From contig JACQEC010000081.1 in NCBI GenBank assembly GCA_016200765.1, positions 1 to 14,873 of the forward strand: DNA of 14,873 bases. Reading direction: 5' to 3'. Position numbers and translations under genes: made by a program. Below the pieces are notes generated by a model. The model was given only the letters and a program-made list of their open reading frames with translations. It did no database searches and had not been told where the DNA came from. This DNA comes from Chloroflexota bacterium (GTDB taxonomy: Bacteria > Chloroflexota > Anaerolineae > JACRMK01). Every line of letters starts with the position of its first letter. Within the stretch, counting starts at the first letter, position 1. Shown one piece after another: positions 6,836 to 13,629 of this stretch.

Positions 6836-9800
6836 CTACTTGCTCGTCAGATTCACGCCATCCGGATCCTTGTCCACCAGCGCGCCGTTGAGCGTCGTCC
6901 AGTAGTCGTAGTGCACCGAGCTCGGCGGCGGTGCGTAGCCAACCACAGGCGTTGGGTCGTACTTCACCGAGACGATGAACAACTGTCCAGCCGTCGCGCC
7001 GTTCACCTTCAGAGTAACTTGCCCGTTGCTGACGATGAGGCTGCCCAGCCAGCTCCTCACGCAGTCTGACGTGTACAGGATCACCTGATTGTTCTGCTGG
7101 ATGTTGAATAGCGGCAGGCCCGTGTAGTTGTTGGACTGCCCGACGCCGATGGTGAAGCTCGCGCTCGGCGCGTACAGTTTGGTGTAGTAGAAGAACACAC
7201 CCGGCTGCACGTTCAGAATCTTGCCATCCTTCACGCCGTACGTCAGCGCGTTCAGATCAGCCACCGAGTTGTTAAGGTACTGGGCGCAGGTCGTCCCTGT
7301 TGGCAGAGAATGCCCTGTCGCCGCCTTGTAGCCGAAGTCCACGTCCGCGCGGTTCTGTCCGGCAGACAGGGAGGCTACCGTCGTGTTCTGGCTCAACAGG
7401 CCATCCAGATCAAACGTCTCCACCATGCCCGCGGGCAACGTCGCCGTGTTGATGCCCACCGTGTACGACGCGGCCGGCAGGTTGGCGAAGCTGTAGATGC
7501 CGCTGGCGTCGGTCGTCGCGGTGGCGCTGAACGAAGCGCCAGCGAACGTGTAGCTTAAGGTCACCTGCACACCCGACAGGCCCGGCTCACCGCTGTCCTG
7601 CGCGCCGTTGCCGTTCAGGTCGTTCCACACAAAGTCGCCCAGTGAGCCGGCGCCGCGATACCCGAAGTCTACATCGGTGCGGCTCTGGCCGGAACTCAAA
7701 CTCGCCGCCGCCTTGCTGTCCAGCCCGCCGTCCAGATCGAACGAGGCGGTCAGGCCGCCCGGCAAAGTGCCGGTATCCACCTGCACGGTGTACGTGCCCG
7801 GCGTCAGGTTCGCGAAGGTGTAAATACCGTTCGCGCCGGTTGTCGTCGTGGCAATGACGTTGTTGCCACTGTCCAACAGCTTGACCGTCACGCCCGTCAG
7901 ACCCGGCTCGCTTCCATCCTGCGCGCCGTTGGCGTTGGCATCATACCAGAGCCGATCACCCAACGAGGCCAACTGATACAGACCCGCGTCAATCGTCGTG
8001 TTGCTCTGGCCGGAGGTCAGCGTCACCGCGCCGCTCTTGCCGGTCGTCGCGTTCGCGTCGCTGTCCTTCGTGGCGTCGCCGCCCTGATTGGCTGGGCTGA
8101 ATACGTACCCACTCGGCGCCACAAACTGCACCGTGTACGAGCCGGGCGTCAGGCCGCTAAAGCTGTACGCGCCGCCCGCGCCGGTCGTCGTGGTGGCGAT
8201 CACCACATTGCCGCTATCGAGCAGGTTGACCGTCACTCCCGCCAAGCCCGCCTCGCCACTATCCTGCACGCCGTTGGCGTTGCTGTCCACCCACACGAAG
8301 TCGCCCAGCGTCGCCGGCTGATACAGCCCCGCGTCCACCGTCGTGTTGCTTTCTCCAATCCCTAGCGTCACTGCCCCGCTCTTGCCCGTCGTCACGTTGG
8401 CGTCGCTGTCCTTGGTCGCGTCGCCGCCCTGATTGGCTGGGCTGAAGTTGTACCCACCCGGCGCCACGAACTGTACACTGTACGACCCCGGCATCAGCCC
8501 GCTGAAACTGTACCCACCACTGCCGTTGGTCGTCGTCGTCCCGATGACGTTCCCACCGCTATCCAGCAGGTTGACCGTCACGCCCGCCAACCCCGCCTCA
8601 CCCCCGTCCTGAATCCCATTCCCGTTCGTATCCACCCACACCAAGTCGCCCAGCGACGCCGGCGGGTAGTAGCCAAAGTCATAACTCAAGACGTTGGCGT
8701 CCACCACCGTCTTCGTCTGCTGGTTGCCGCCCGTGCTCGAAAAGTACCCCGCCAGCGCTCCCCCTACCTGGAAGTTGCTCCCCGCCACCGCCACGCTGTA
8801 CGTCCCCGGATCCACCGTGAACATGTACTGCCCACCGCCGTCCGTCGTCGCCGTCGCAATCAGGTTGCCGCCGTTGTCCAGCAGGTTCACCACCACACCC
8901 GCGATCCCCGCCTCGCCAGCGTCCTGCACCCCGTTGCCGTTGCTGTCCAGCCAGACCGTGTCCCCTACTTCATACGGATGCAGACACGGACTGCACTGCT
9001 GGCTGAACATCAGATAGTCCGATTGAATCGTCACCGTGTTGCCAGCATCCACCCCGATCCAGTGCCAGCGGTACGCCCCCGCCGCCGCGCCCCCGACCGG
9101 CGCATAACTCCACGTCTCCGCCTCGATGTTCCCCGACGGGTCGGTGTTGTAGTTGATCAACGCCCCGCTCGGCGAGAAAATCTCATACTGGATGTCCGGC
9201 GAGACCTTGATCGCCAGGTTGGTGTTGTCGTCCGCCGGCGAGCCGGGAGCCGAGGCATCCAGCCGGTAATCCGCGTCCGTGTCGGTGAAGTTCAGCATCG
9301 CCGCCACCTGCGAGACCACCGGGAAGAAGTTCCAATCCCCCGCATAGGTGTTGCCCGCCGTGTTCAACGCCGGATCCACCGCCGTATTGATCGGCGCCCC
9401 GATGAACGTCACCCGCTGGTTAATCGCGATCTGCGCCCCACTGCTCCCGCCGATTTGGCGCGCCCGCACCTTATAGCCGTTCAAGAAGGCCTCGGTGGCC
9501 GAGTTGCCGTTGAAACTCACCTCCAGCCGGTAGAAGTACGCCCCACTCGGCGCTTTCGCCCCGCTGTCCACCGCCTGCCCGCTCACTAACCCCGCCCACG
9601 CCGAGTTGCTAAAGTCGGTGCTCAACTTGCTCGCCACCACCGACGTCCCGCTCCCATTCATCAACGGGTCGCGGATCAACTTATAGGTGAACGTGCTGCT
9701 CGTGAACATCACGTCGAACTTGTTCGGGTAGAAGCCCGCATCGCCGTCGTAGATGTCCACGTCGAAACTGGTCGCATCGCCCGGCAGGCCGATGAAGAAC

Positions 9801-10009
9801 GTGTTGACGAAATACTGCGTGTTGAAGATCGGCCCCGAGATGTCAATGAACCGCCCGTCCGTCTCGTCGGCGGTCGGCCAGCCCACGTAGTCCGAGGGGC
9901 CGGTGGCGCTGGCCTGGCGCGGCGCCGAGTTGATCGGGATCAGCAGCAGCAGCGCGAGTGCCATCAGCCGGATCACTCGCATGGTCAACTTCATCCTGGA
10001 TTTCATCAT
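6836..10009 (-). CDS. large secreted protein with five SdrD-like B repeats (putative adhesin)
   Basis: A 1057-residue exported protein. The start is taken at 10009 because GGAGGG (10015-10020) lies 5 nt upstream; an immediately following ATG at 10006 is equally possible. A basic start, a hydrophobic core M-A-L-A-L-L-L-L-I-P and an A-S-A cleavage site near residue 35 form a classical signal peptide. Residues about 36-348 are an unrecognised beta-rich domain. Five SdrD B-like domains begin at residues 349, 454, 569, 684 and 791, each opening with G-D-x-x-W-x-D-x-N-x-N-G-x-Q-D-x-x-E-x-G, the Ca2+-binding pattern of this family. The last ~155 residues (from about 903) are a different, unrecognised domain. 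There is no LPxTG motif or C-terminal membrane helix, so how it stays on the surface is unknown. A c-di-GMP-I riboswitch lies in its leader. Adhesion is inferred from the family. Confidence 0.9.
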   Translation of the reverse strand: MMKSRMKLTMRVIRLMALALLLLIPINSAPRQASATGPSDYVGWPTADETDGRFIDISGPIFNTQYFVNTFFIGLPGDATSFDVDIYDGDAGFYPNKFDVMFTSSTFTYKLIRDPLMNGSGTSVVASKLSTDFSNSAWAGLVSGQAVDSGAKAPSGAYFYRLEVSFNGNSATEAFLNGYKVRARQIGGSSGAQIAINQRVTFIGAPINTAVDPALNTAGNTYAGDWNFFPVVSQVAAMLNFTDTDADYRLDASAPGSPADDNTNLAIKVSPDIQYEIFSPSGALINYNTDPSGNIEAETWSYAPVGGAAAGAYRWHWIGVDAGNTVTIQSDYLMFSQQCSPCLHPYEVGDTVWLDSNGNGVQDAGEAGIAGVVVNLLDNGGNLIATATTDGGGQYMFTVDPGTYSVAVAGSNFQVGGALAGYFSSTGGNQQTKTVVDANVLSYDFGYYPPASLGDLVWVDTNGNGIQDGGEAGLAGVTVNLLDSGGNVIGTTTTNGSGGYSFSGLMPGSYSVQFVAPGGYNFSPANQGGDATKDSDANVTTGKSGAVTLGIGESNTTVDAGLYQPATLGDFVWVDSNANGVQDSGEAGLAGVTVNLLDSGNVVIATTTTGAGGAYSFSGLTPGSYTVQFVAPSGYVFSPANQGGDATKDSDANATTGKSGAVTLTSGQSNTTIDAGLYQLASLGDRLWYDANANGAQDGSEPGLTGVTVKLLDSGNNVIATTTTGANGIYTFANLTPGTYTVQVDTGTLPGGLTASFDLDGGLDSKAAASLSSGQSRTDVDFGYRGAGSLGDFVWNDLNGNGAQDSGEPGLSGVQVTLSYTFAGASFSATATTDASGIYSFANLPAASYTVGINTATLPAGMVETFDLDGLLSQNTTVASLSAGQNRADVDFGYKAATGHSLPTGTTCAQYLNNSVADLNALTYGVKDGKILNVQPGVFFYYTKLYAPSASFTIGVGQSNNYTGLPLFNIQQNNQVILYTSDCVRSWLGSLIVSNGQVTLKVNGATAGQLFIVSVKYDPTPVVGYAPPPSSVHYDYWTTLNGALVDKDPDGVNLTSK
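7961..8650 (-). repeat. two tandem 345-bp units (B repeats 2 and 3 of the surface protein)
   Basis: Units 8306-8650 and 7961-8305 are exactly 345 bp (115 codons) each. By eye their products differ at about 23 of 115 positions, while the shared stretch N-Q-G-G-D-A-T-K-D-S-D-A-N is identical. This marks a tandem duplication more recent than the split from the other three repeats (105, 107 and about 109 residues). Confidence 0.85.
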
Positions 10010-10021
10010 CTTCTCCCTCCA

Positions 10022-10074
10022 ATAAAATACAAACCGGGTTGCCACTGACTACTGTACCTTGAGTGGCAACCCGG
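10022..10074 (-). terminator. terminator-like hairpin overlapping the 3' end of the riboswitch aptamer
   Basis: On the - strand, ccgggttgccact (10074 down to 10062) pairs perfectly over 13 bp with agtggcaacccgg (10046 down to 10034) around a 15-nt loop. It is followed by tttgtatttta (10033-10023), a moderately U-rich tail. The 5' arm contains the conserved 3' core of the aptamer and four bases of its P1 stem, so the hairpin and the folded aptamer cannot coexist. Confidence 0.8.
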
Positions 10075-10149
10075 CTATCCGTTACGACTACGACCTGGGG
10101 ACCCGTGGTTTTGCGTCTCCACCTTGCGGTGGGTTTGCCCTGATCACTC
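10061..10149 (-). promoter_or_regulatory. cyclic di-GMP-I (GEMM) riboswitch aptamer
   Basis: Read on the - strand, the conserved blocks come in the right order. P1 5' strand GAGTG (10149-10145) is followed by AGGGCAAA, then hairpin P2 with CCACC (10132-10128), a GCAA tetraloop and GGTGG (10123-10119). Next come GACGCAAAACC (10117-10107), a ~25-nt variable P3 region, TAGCCGGGTTGCC, and the P1 3' strand CACTC (10065-10061). These match the GEMM consensus (AGGGCAAA, GNRA loop, GACGCAAA, GGTAGC/GGGTTRCC). I could not pair P3 convincingly by eye. It lies about 50-140 nt upstream of the surface-protein start and precedes a competing terminator hairpin. Confidence 0.9.
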
Positions 10150-10168
10150 CGAATTCAATTACGCGATG

Positions 10169-10196
10169 AGCATAGCACACTTCGATTGCAAGACAA
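10169..10196 (-). promoter_or_regulatory. possible promoter for the riboswitch/surface-protein transcript
   Basis: TTGTCT (10196-10191), 16 nt, then TATGCT (10174-10169) on the - strand; each hexamer matches the sigma-70-type consensus at 4 of 6 positions. A start near 10162 would place the transcript start about 13 nt before the aptamer, as expected. Confidence 0.4.
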
Positions 10197-10300
10197 TAGT
10201 ACCGCGATGCCATTCGTGCTAGACGACTCCATTTGAACCACCCATCTATTGCGGATTTCAATTGGTTGCATCATTTTCATCATCCATTCTATATACCCGC

Positions 10301-10320
10301 TGTGACCAAAGTGTGACCAA
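10301..10320 (+). promoter_or_regulatory. direct repeat TGTGACCAA with 11-bp period, candidate SARP operator
   Basis: Two exact copies of tgtgaccaa, 10301-10309 and 10312-10320, separated by 2 bp (11-bp period). The second copy ends 3 bp before the -35 hexamer. SARP regulators are known to bind heptamer-like direct repeats spaced 11 bp apart next to the -35 of their targets, so this may be where the adjacent SARP gene regulates itself. That role is inference from spacing and position. Confidence 0.55.
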
Positions 10321-10323
10321 CCC

Positions 10324-10352
10324 TTGCGTTTGCCCTATCCAGGCGTTATAAT
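10324..10352 (+). promoter_or_regulatory. promoter of the SARP-type regulator gene
   Basis: TTGCGT (10324-10329), a 17-bp spacer and a perfect TATAAT (10347-10352). It predicts a start near 10359 and a short leader of about 48 nt before the Shine-Dalgarno-positioned start codon. Confidence 0.75.
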
Positions 10353-10393
10353 CCCTATCGTAGGCCCTATTCCTGACGCGCTGGCCGAACCGC

Positions 10394-10400
10394 AAGGAGG
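10394..10400 (+). promoter_or_regulatory. Shine-Dalgarno AAGGAGG deciding the unusual ATC start
   Basis: A perfect seven-base match to the anti-Shine-Dalgarno, placed 6 nt before the ATC at 10407. No ATG, GTG or TTG in the regulator frame lies within 90 nt downstream, and a stop (10374-10376) closes the frame upstream. Confidence 0.75.
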
Positions 10401-10406
10401 TATCCC

Positions 10407-13400
10407 ATCGCCCGGCTTTCCCTGTCTCTACTAGGCGCTTTTGAGGTCACGCTCGACGATCAGCCGCTCACTTTTCGCTCCGACAAGGAACGGGCGCTGT
10501 TGGCCTATCTGGCCGTCGAAGCGAGCCGCCCGCACCGCCGCGAATCGCTGGATAGCCTCTTGTGGCCCGATCAGCCGGACGATAAGGCACGCGCCAACCT
10601 GCGGCAAACCCTTTCCCGCCTGAACCGCACGCTTCAAGAGACCGACGACAGCTCCTCTTTCCTCTTTATCACGCCGGAGACCGTTCAGTTCAACCTGAAC
10701 AGCATCCACGATCTGGACGTGCGCACCTTTGAGGCTCTCCTGCAAGCCTGCCAGTCCCATGCCCATCGCCGCATCGAAACCTGCAAGCCGTGCGGCCAGC
10801 GCCTCTCGCAGGCGGTGAACCTCTACCGTGGCAATTTCCTCGAAGGCTTCCTGATCCCCGAGAGCAACGTTTTTGAAGATTGGCTGGTGCTAAAACGTGA
10901 AACCCTGCGCCAGCAAGCCATCATGGCCCACCACACGCTGGCCGCCTATCACCTGCGGCGCGGAGAGTACGAGCAGGCGCTCGTCCATGCGCGGCAGCAG
11001 TTGGTCTGGGAGCCCTGGCGCGAAGAGGCGCATCGCCAGCTGATGCAGGCGCTGGCGCTCAATGGACAGCGGAGCGCGGCGCTGGCGCAATATGAAACCT
11101 GCCGGCGGCTGTTGGATAAGGAACTCGGCGCTGAACCGGACGACGAGACACAGGCCTTGCGCGATCAGATCATGCGCGGGCTCGCCGACACGCCCGCGCC
11201 GCTGAACCTGCCGGCGCAAACCACGCCGTTTATCGGGCGCGAAGCCGAGCTCCAGCAGATTGAGGAGCGGCTGGCCAACCCGCAGTGCCGCTTGTTGACG
11301 CTGGTGGGGCCGGGCGGGGTGGGCAAGACGCGGCTCACCATTCGCGCGGCCGCCGCGCAGATGGGCGCTTTTCGCGACGGCATCTATTTCGTTGATCTGT
11401 CGTCCTTGCAATCCGCCAGCCACATCGCCACGGCGATTGCCGCCGCGATGCGCCTGCCGCTGCCCGACGACAAACCGGCTCAGGATGAGCTGTTTGCGGA
11501 TTTGCGCCGCAAAGAACTGCTGTTGATCCTGGACAATCTGGAGCATTTGATCGGCGGCGGCGAAGCGGATGCGGCGGCATTCGTGGCCCGCCTACTGCGC
11601 GCCGCGCCGGGCGTGGTTTGTCTGGCAACCTCGCGGGTGCCGTTAAATTTACAAGCCGAGTGGCGTATGCCGCTGGAAGGCTTGCCGTACCCGGCGGCCC
11701 AACCCGCCGACATCGCCCGCCGCTTGCCGGCCATCCAGTTGTTTGAGGAGCGCGCCCAGCGCACGGTTCCAGCCTTCTTGCTAGACCCGGAAACACTGCC
11801 GGCGGTGATTCGCATCTGCCAACTGCTGGAAGGACTGCCGCTGGGCATCAAAATGGCGGCGGCCTGGGTGCGCGCGAATTCCTGCGCGCAGATCGCCCAG
11901 CAAATCGAACACGATCTCGACTTTCTGGCGACCTCGGCGGGCGATATTCCCGAGCGCCAGCGCAGCCTGCGCGTGGTGTTCGAGCGGTCGTGGCAACTGC
12001 TCACCAGCGACGAAAAACGCGCGATGTGCCAGCTATCGGTCTGGCGCGGCCACTTCTCGCGCGAAGCCGCCGAGGCGGTCATGGAGAAGGGACAAGAATC
12101 CGAACTGCAGGCCGCGAAAGCGTCGGAACTTCACGCGGCGAAAGCGTCCGAGATCACCCAGCTTCTGACCTCGCTGGTGGACAACTCGCTCTTACAGTTC
12201 ACCGCGCTCGGCGGCTACACGTGGCATCCGCTGGTGCAAAAATTCGCGCAGGAGCAATTGGCAGAGCAACCCGACGAGGAACGCGCCGTCTGGGCGCGCG
12301 CGGTCGCCCACGCGACGCGCGTCGGCGACGCGGCCGCGCAGGTTTTCGACAACGTTGAAGCGTGGAATCAATACAGCATCGCGCTGGACTGTCTGGCGCA
12401 CCTGCCGCCCGACGATGCCCAGCAGAGGCAGTGGGTGGACCTTCTGCTCAAAGAAGCGCGGGTGGGCTTCTTCAAAGAGAATCCCCGCGCCTGGCTGCCG
12501 GTGCTGGCCGAGGCCGAAAAAACGCTGAACGCGCTCGGCGGTCGCCAGCCCCCGATCACAGTCGGGGGCCAGCCGCCCGTGGCCGCAGACCGCCAGCGGC
12601 TGGCGTATATCTATGTCTGGATGGGGCGCGCCCATCGCCATCTGGACGCCCGCTCGGAGGCGATCCGCTATTATGAGCGCGTGCAGACAATCGCGCTGGA
12701 ATTGAATAACGCGGAGCTGTTCGCTTTGCCCCTGCGCTCGCTCGGGCAGATCCTGCACGCGCAAGGGCGTTGCGGCGAAGCGGTGCGCACGCTCCGGCAA
12801 GCCGTTGTGGCGCTGGCTACCCCGGCCGACCGCCTGGAGTGGATCTTGGCGGAGTTGGACTTGAGCTGGGCGCTGGCGCTGAACGGCCTCGTGCCGGAAG
12901 CCTGGCAGCACGTCCAGCGCGCGCTTGATTTTGCCGAAAGCAAGCAGGACTTGAGCGGGCTGGCGCAGGCGCATTTCCGTTGCGCGAGCATCGCTCTGCA
13001 TGGCGGCGACTCCCAGCGCGCGCGCGCCGAGGCCCAGCAGGCGATCCAATTTGCCGAGCAAGCGCAGATGGGGCAAGTGCTGGCCGGCGCCACGCTCTAT
13101 CAGGCGTGGGCCGAGAGCCGCCTGGGCCAACACGAAGCCGCGCGCCAGAGCCTGGCGCAGATCTACCACCTCATCGTCGAGCAACTGGACAGCGCGATCT
13201 ATGCCCGCGATTGGGGTCTGGCCGTGAGCACTGAAATCGCGTTGAACGCGGGCCGCCTTGACGAGGCGCTGCAGGGCGCGCGGCGGGCGGCGGATCTCGC
13301 CGAGCGCTCGGAAGGGTTGTACGCGGGAGGACTGGCGCAACGGGTCTGGGGCGAGGCGCTGGCGCGCCTGTCGCCGCCTCGCCCCGTGGAAGCCGCGCGG

Positions 13401-13601
13401 CATTTCGCCGAGAGCCTGCGGCAATTCGAGGAAGGCGAGGCGCGCTTGGAGGTCGCGCGCACGCATATTGCATGGGGCGCGCTTGGCCGCGCCGCGGCGC
13501 GGGAACACTGGCCGAAGGCGGCGCAACAGTTTGAGGCGCTCGGCGCGAACCGCGAATTGGAGCAGATACGGAACCGGCTAGCGGAACTCTCGCCGGCCTG
13601 A
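10407..13601 (+). CDS. SARP-type transcriptional regulator (winged helix-BTAD-NB-ARC-TPR), apparent ATC start
   Basis: A 1064-residue AfsR/SARP-like regulator. Residues 1-98 form the OmpR-type winged helix (begins [I]-A-R-L-S-L-S-L-L-G, includes S-D-K-E-R-A-L-L-A-Y-L). Residues about 100-256 are the bacterial transcriptional activator domain. An NB-ARC/STAND ATPase follows, with Walker A G301-P-G-G-V-G-K-T308, Walker B ending L-I-L-D376-N and a G-L-P-L-G motif. From about residue 620 to the end it is TPR-like helical repeats. Such proteins activate promoters after ligand or protein binding at the TPR part releases the ATPase. The codon 6 nt after a perfect Shine-Dalgarno is ATC; the first regular start (TTG 10500) would delete about 31 residues of the DNA-binding domain, so translation probably starts at 10407. 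A promoter and a possible operator lie upstream, and its own targets may include the divergent surface gene. Two insert-like repeats occur inside. Confidence 0.85.
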   Translation: MARLSLSLLGAFEVTLDDQPLTFRSDKERALLAYLAVEASRPHRRESLDSLLWPDQPDDKARANLRQTLSRLNRTLQETDDSSSFLFITPETVQFNLNSIHDLDVRTFEALLQACQSHAHRRIETCKPCGQRLSQAVNLYRGNFLEGFLIPESNVFEDWLVLKRETLRQQAIMAHHTLAAYHLRRGEYEQALVHARQQLVWEPWREEAHRQLMQALALNGQRSAALAQYETCRRLLDKELGAEPDDETQALRDQIMRGLADTPAPLNLPAQTTPFIGREAELQQIEERLANPQCRLLTLVGPGGVGKTRLTIRAAAAQMGAFRDGIYFVDLSSLQSASHIATAIAAAMRLPLPDDKPAQDELFADLRRKELLLILDNLEHLIGGGEADAAAFVARLLRAAPGVVCLATSRVPLNLQAEWRMPLEGLPYPAAQPADIARRLPAIQLFEERAQRTVPAFLLDPETLPAVIRICQLLEGLPLGIKMAAAWVRANSCAQIAQQIEHDLDFLATSAGDIPERQRSLRVVFERSWQLLTSDEKRAMCQLSVWRGHFSREAAEAVMEKGQESELQAAKASELHAAKASEITQLLTSLVDNSLLQFTALGGYTWHPLVQKFAQEQLAEQPDEERAVWARAVAHATRVGDAAAQVFDNVEAWNQYSIALDCLAHLPPDDAQQRQWVDLLLKEARVGFFKENPRAWLPVLAEAEKTLNALGGRQPPITVGGQPPVAADRQRLAYIYVWMGRAHRHLDARSEAIRYYERVQTIALELNNAELFALPLRSLGQILHAQGRCGEAVRTLRQAVVALATPADRLEWILAELDLSWALALNGLVPEAWQHVQRALDFAESKQDLSGLAQAHFRCASIALHGGDSQRARAEAQQAIQFAEQAQMGQVLAGATLYQAWAESRLGQHEAARQSLAQIYHLIVEQLDSAIYARDWGLAVSTEIALNAGRLDEALQGARRAADLAERSEGLYAGGLAQRVWGEALARLSPPRPVEAARHFAESLRQFEEGEARLEVARTHIAWGALGRAAAREHWPKAAQQFEALGANRELEQIRNRLAELSPA
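12099..12146 (+). repeat. 24-bp tandem duplication inside the SARP gene
   Basis: Units 12099-12122 and 12123-12146 share most bases (tccgaact.../tcggaact..., both ending gcgaaagcg). They encode S-E-L-Q-A-A-K-A and S-E-L-H-A-A-K-A, about residues 565-580, in the helical linker after the NB-ARC part, so the duplication is in frame. Confidence 0.75.
12548..12569. repeat. palindromic interspersed repeat inside the SARP gene
   Basis: Perfect 8-bp arms gcccccga (12548-12555) and tcgggggc (12562-12569) around a 6-nt loop. Read in frame as about R-Q-P-P-I-T-V-G-G-Q-P-P (near residues 713-725), a Pro/Gly-rich break between TPR helices. The cccccgatcacagtcggggg core is a type I recognise from Chloroflexota intergenic repeats. 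Confidence 0.6.
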
Positions 13602-13629
13602 AGCGCCTACGCTCAAAAAGAGAATAGCG

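Noticed and set aside
8978..9589. A 203-codon + strand open frame inside the surface-protein gene
   Set aside because: Arg/Val/Pro-rich shadow of the - strand coding sequence, with no Shine-Dalgarno and no recognisable motif.
10500..10502. TTG as the start of the SARP gene
   Set aside because: No Shine-Dalgarno lies before it, and it would remove about 31 conserved residues of the winged helix that are encoded in the same frame after a perfect AAGGAGG.
12192..13526. A 444-codon open frame on the - strand inside the SARP gene
   Set aside because: It is the mirror of a strongly supported + strand gene (NB-ARC/TPR homology). High GC gives long antisense frames; its product is Arg/Gln/Ala-rich with no domain.
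13602..13629. Terminator between the convergent regulator and kinase genes
   Set aside because: Only 28 bp, with a short A-run but no stable GC stem.
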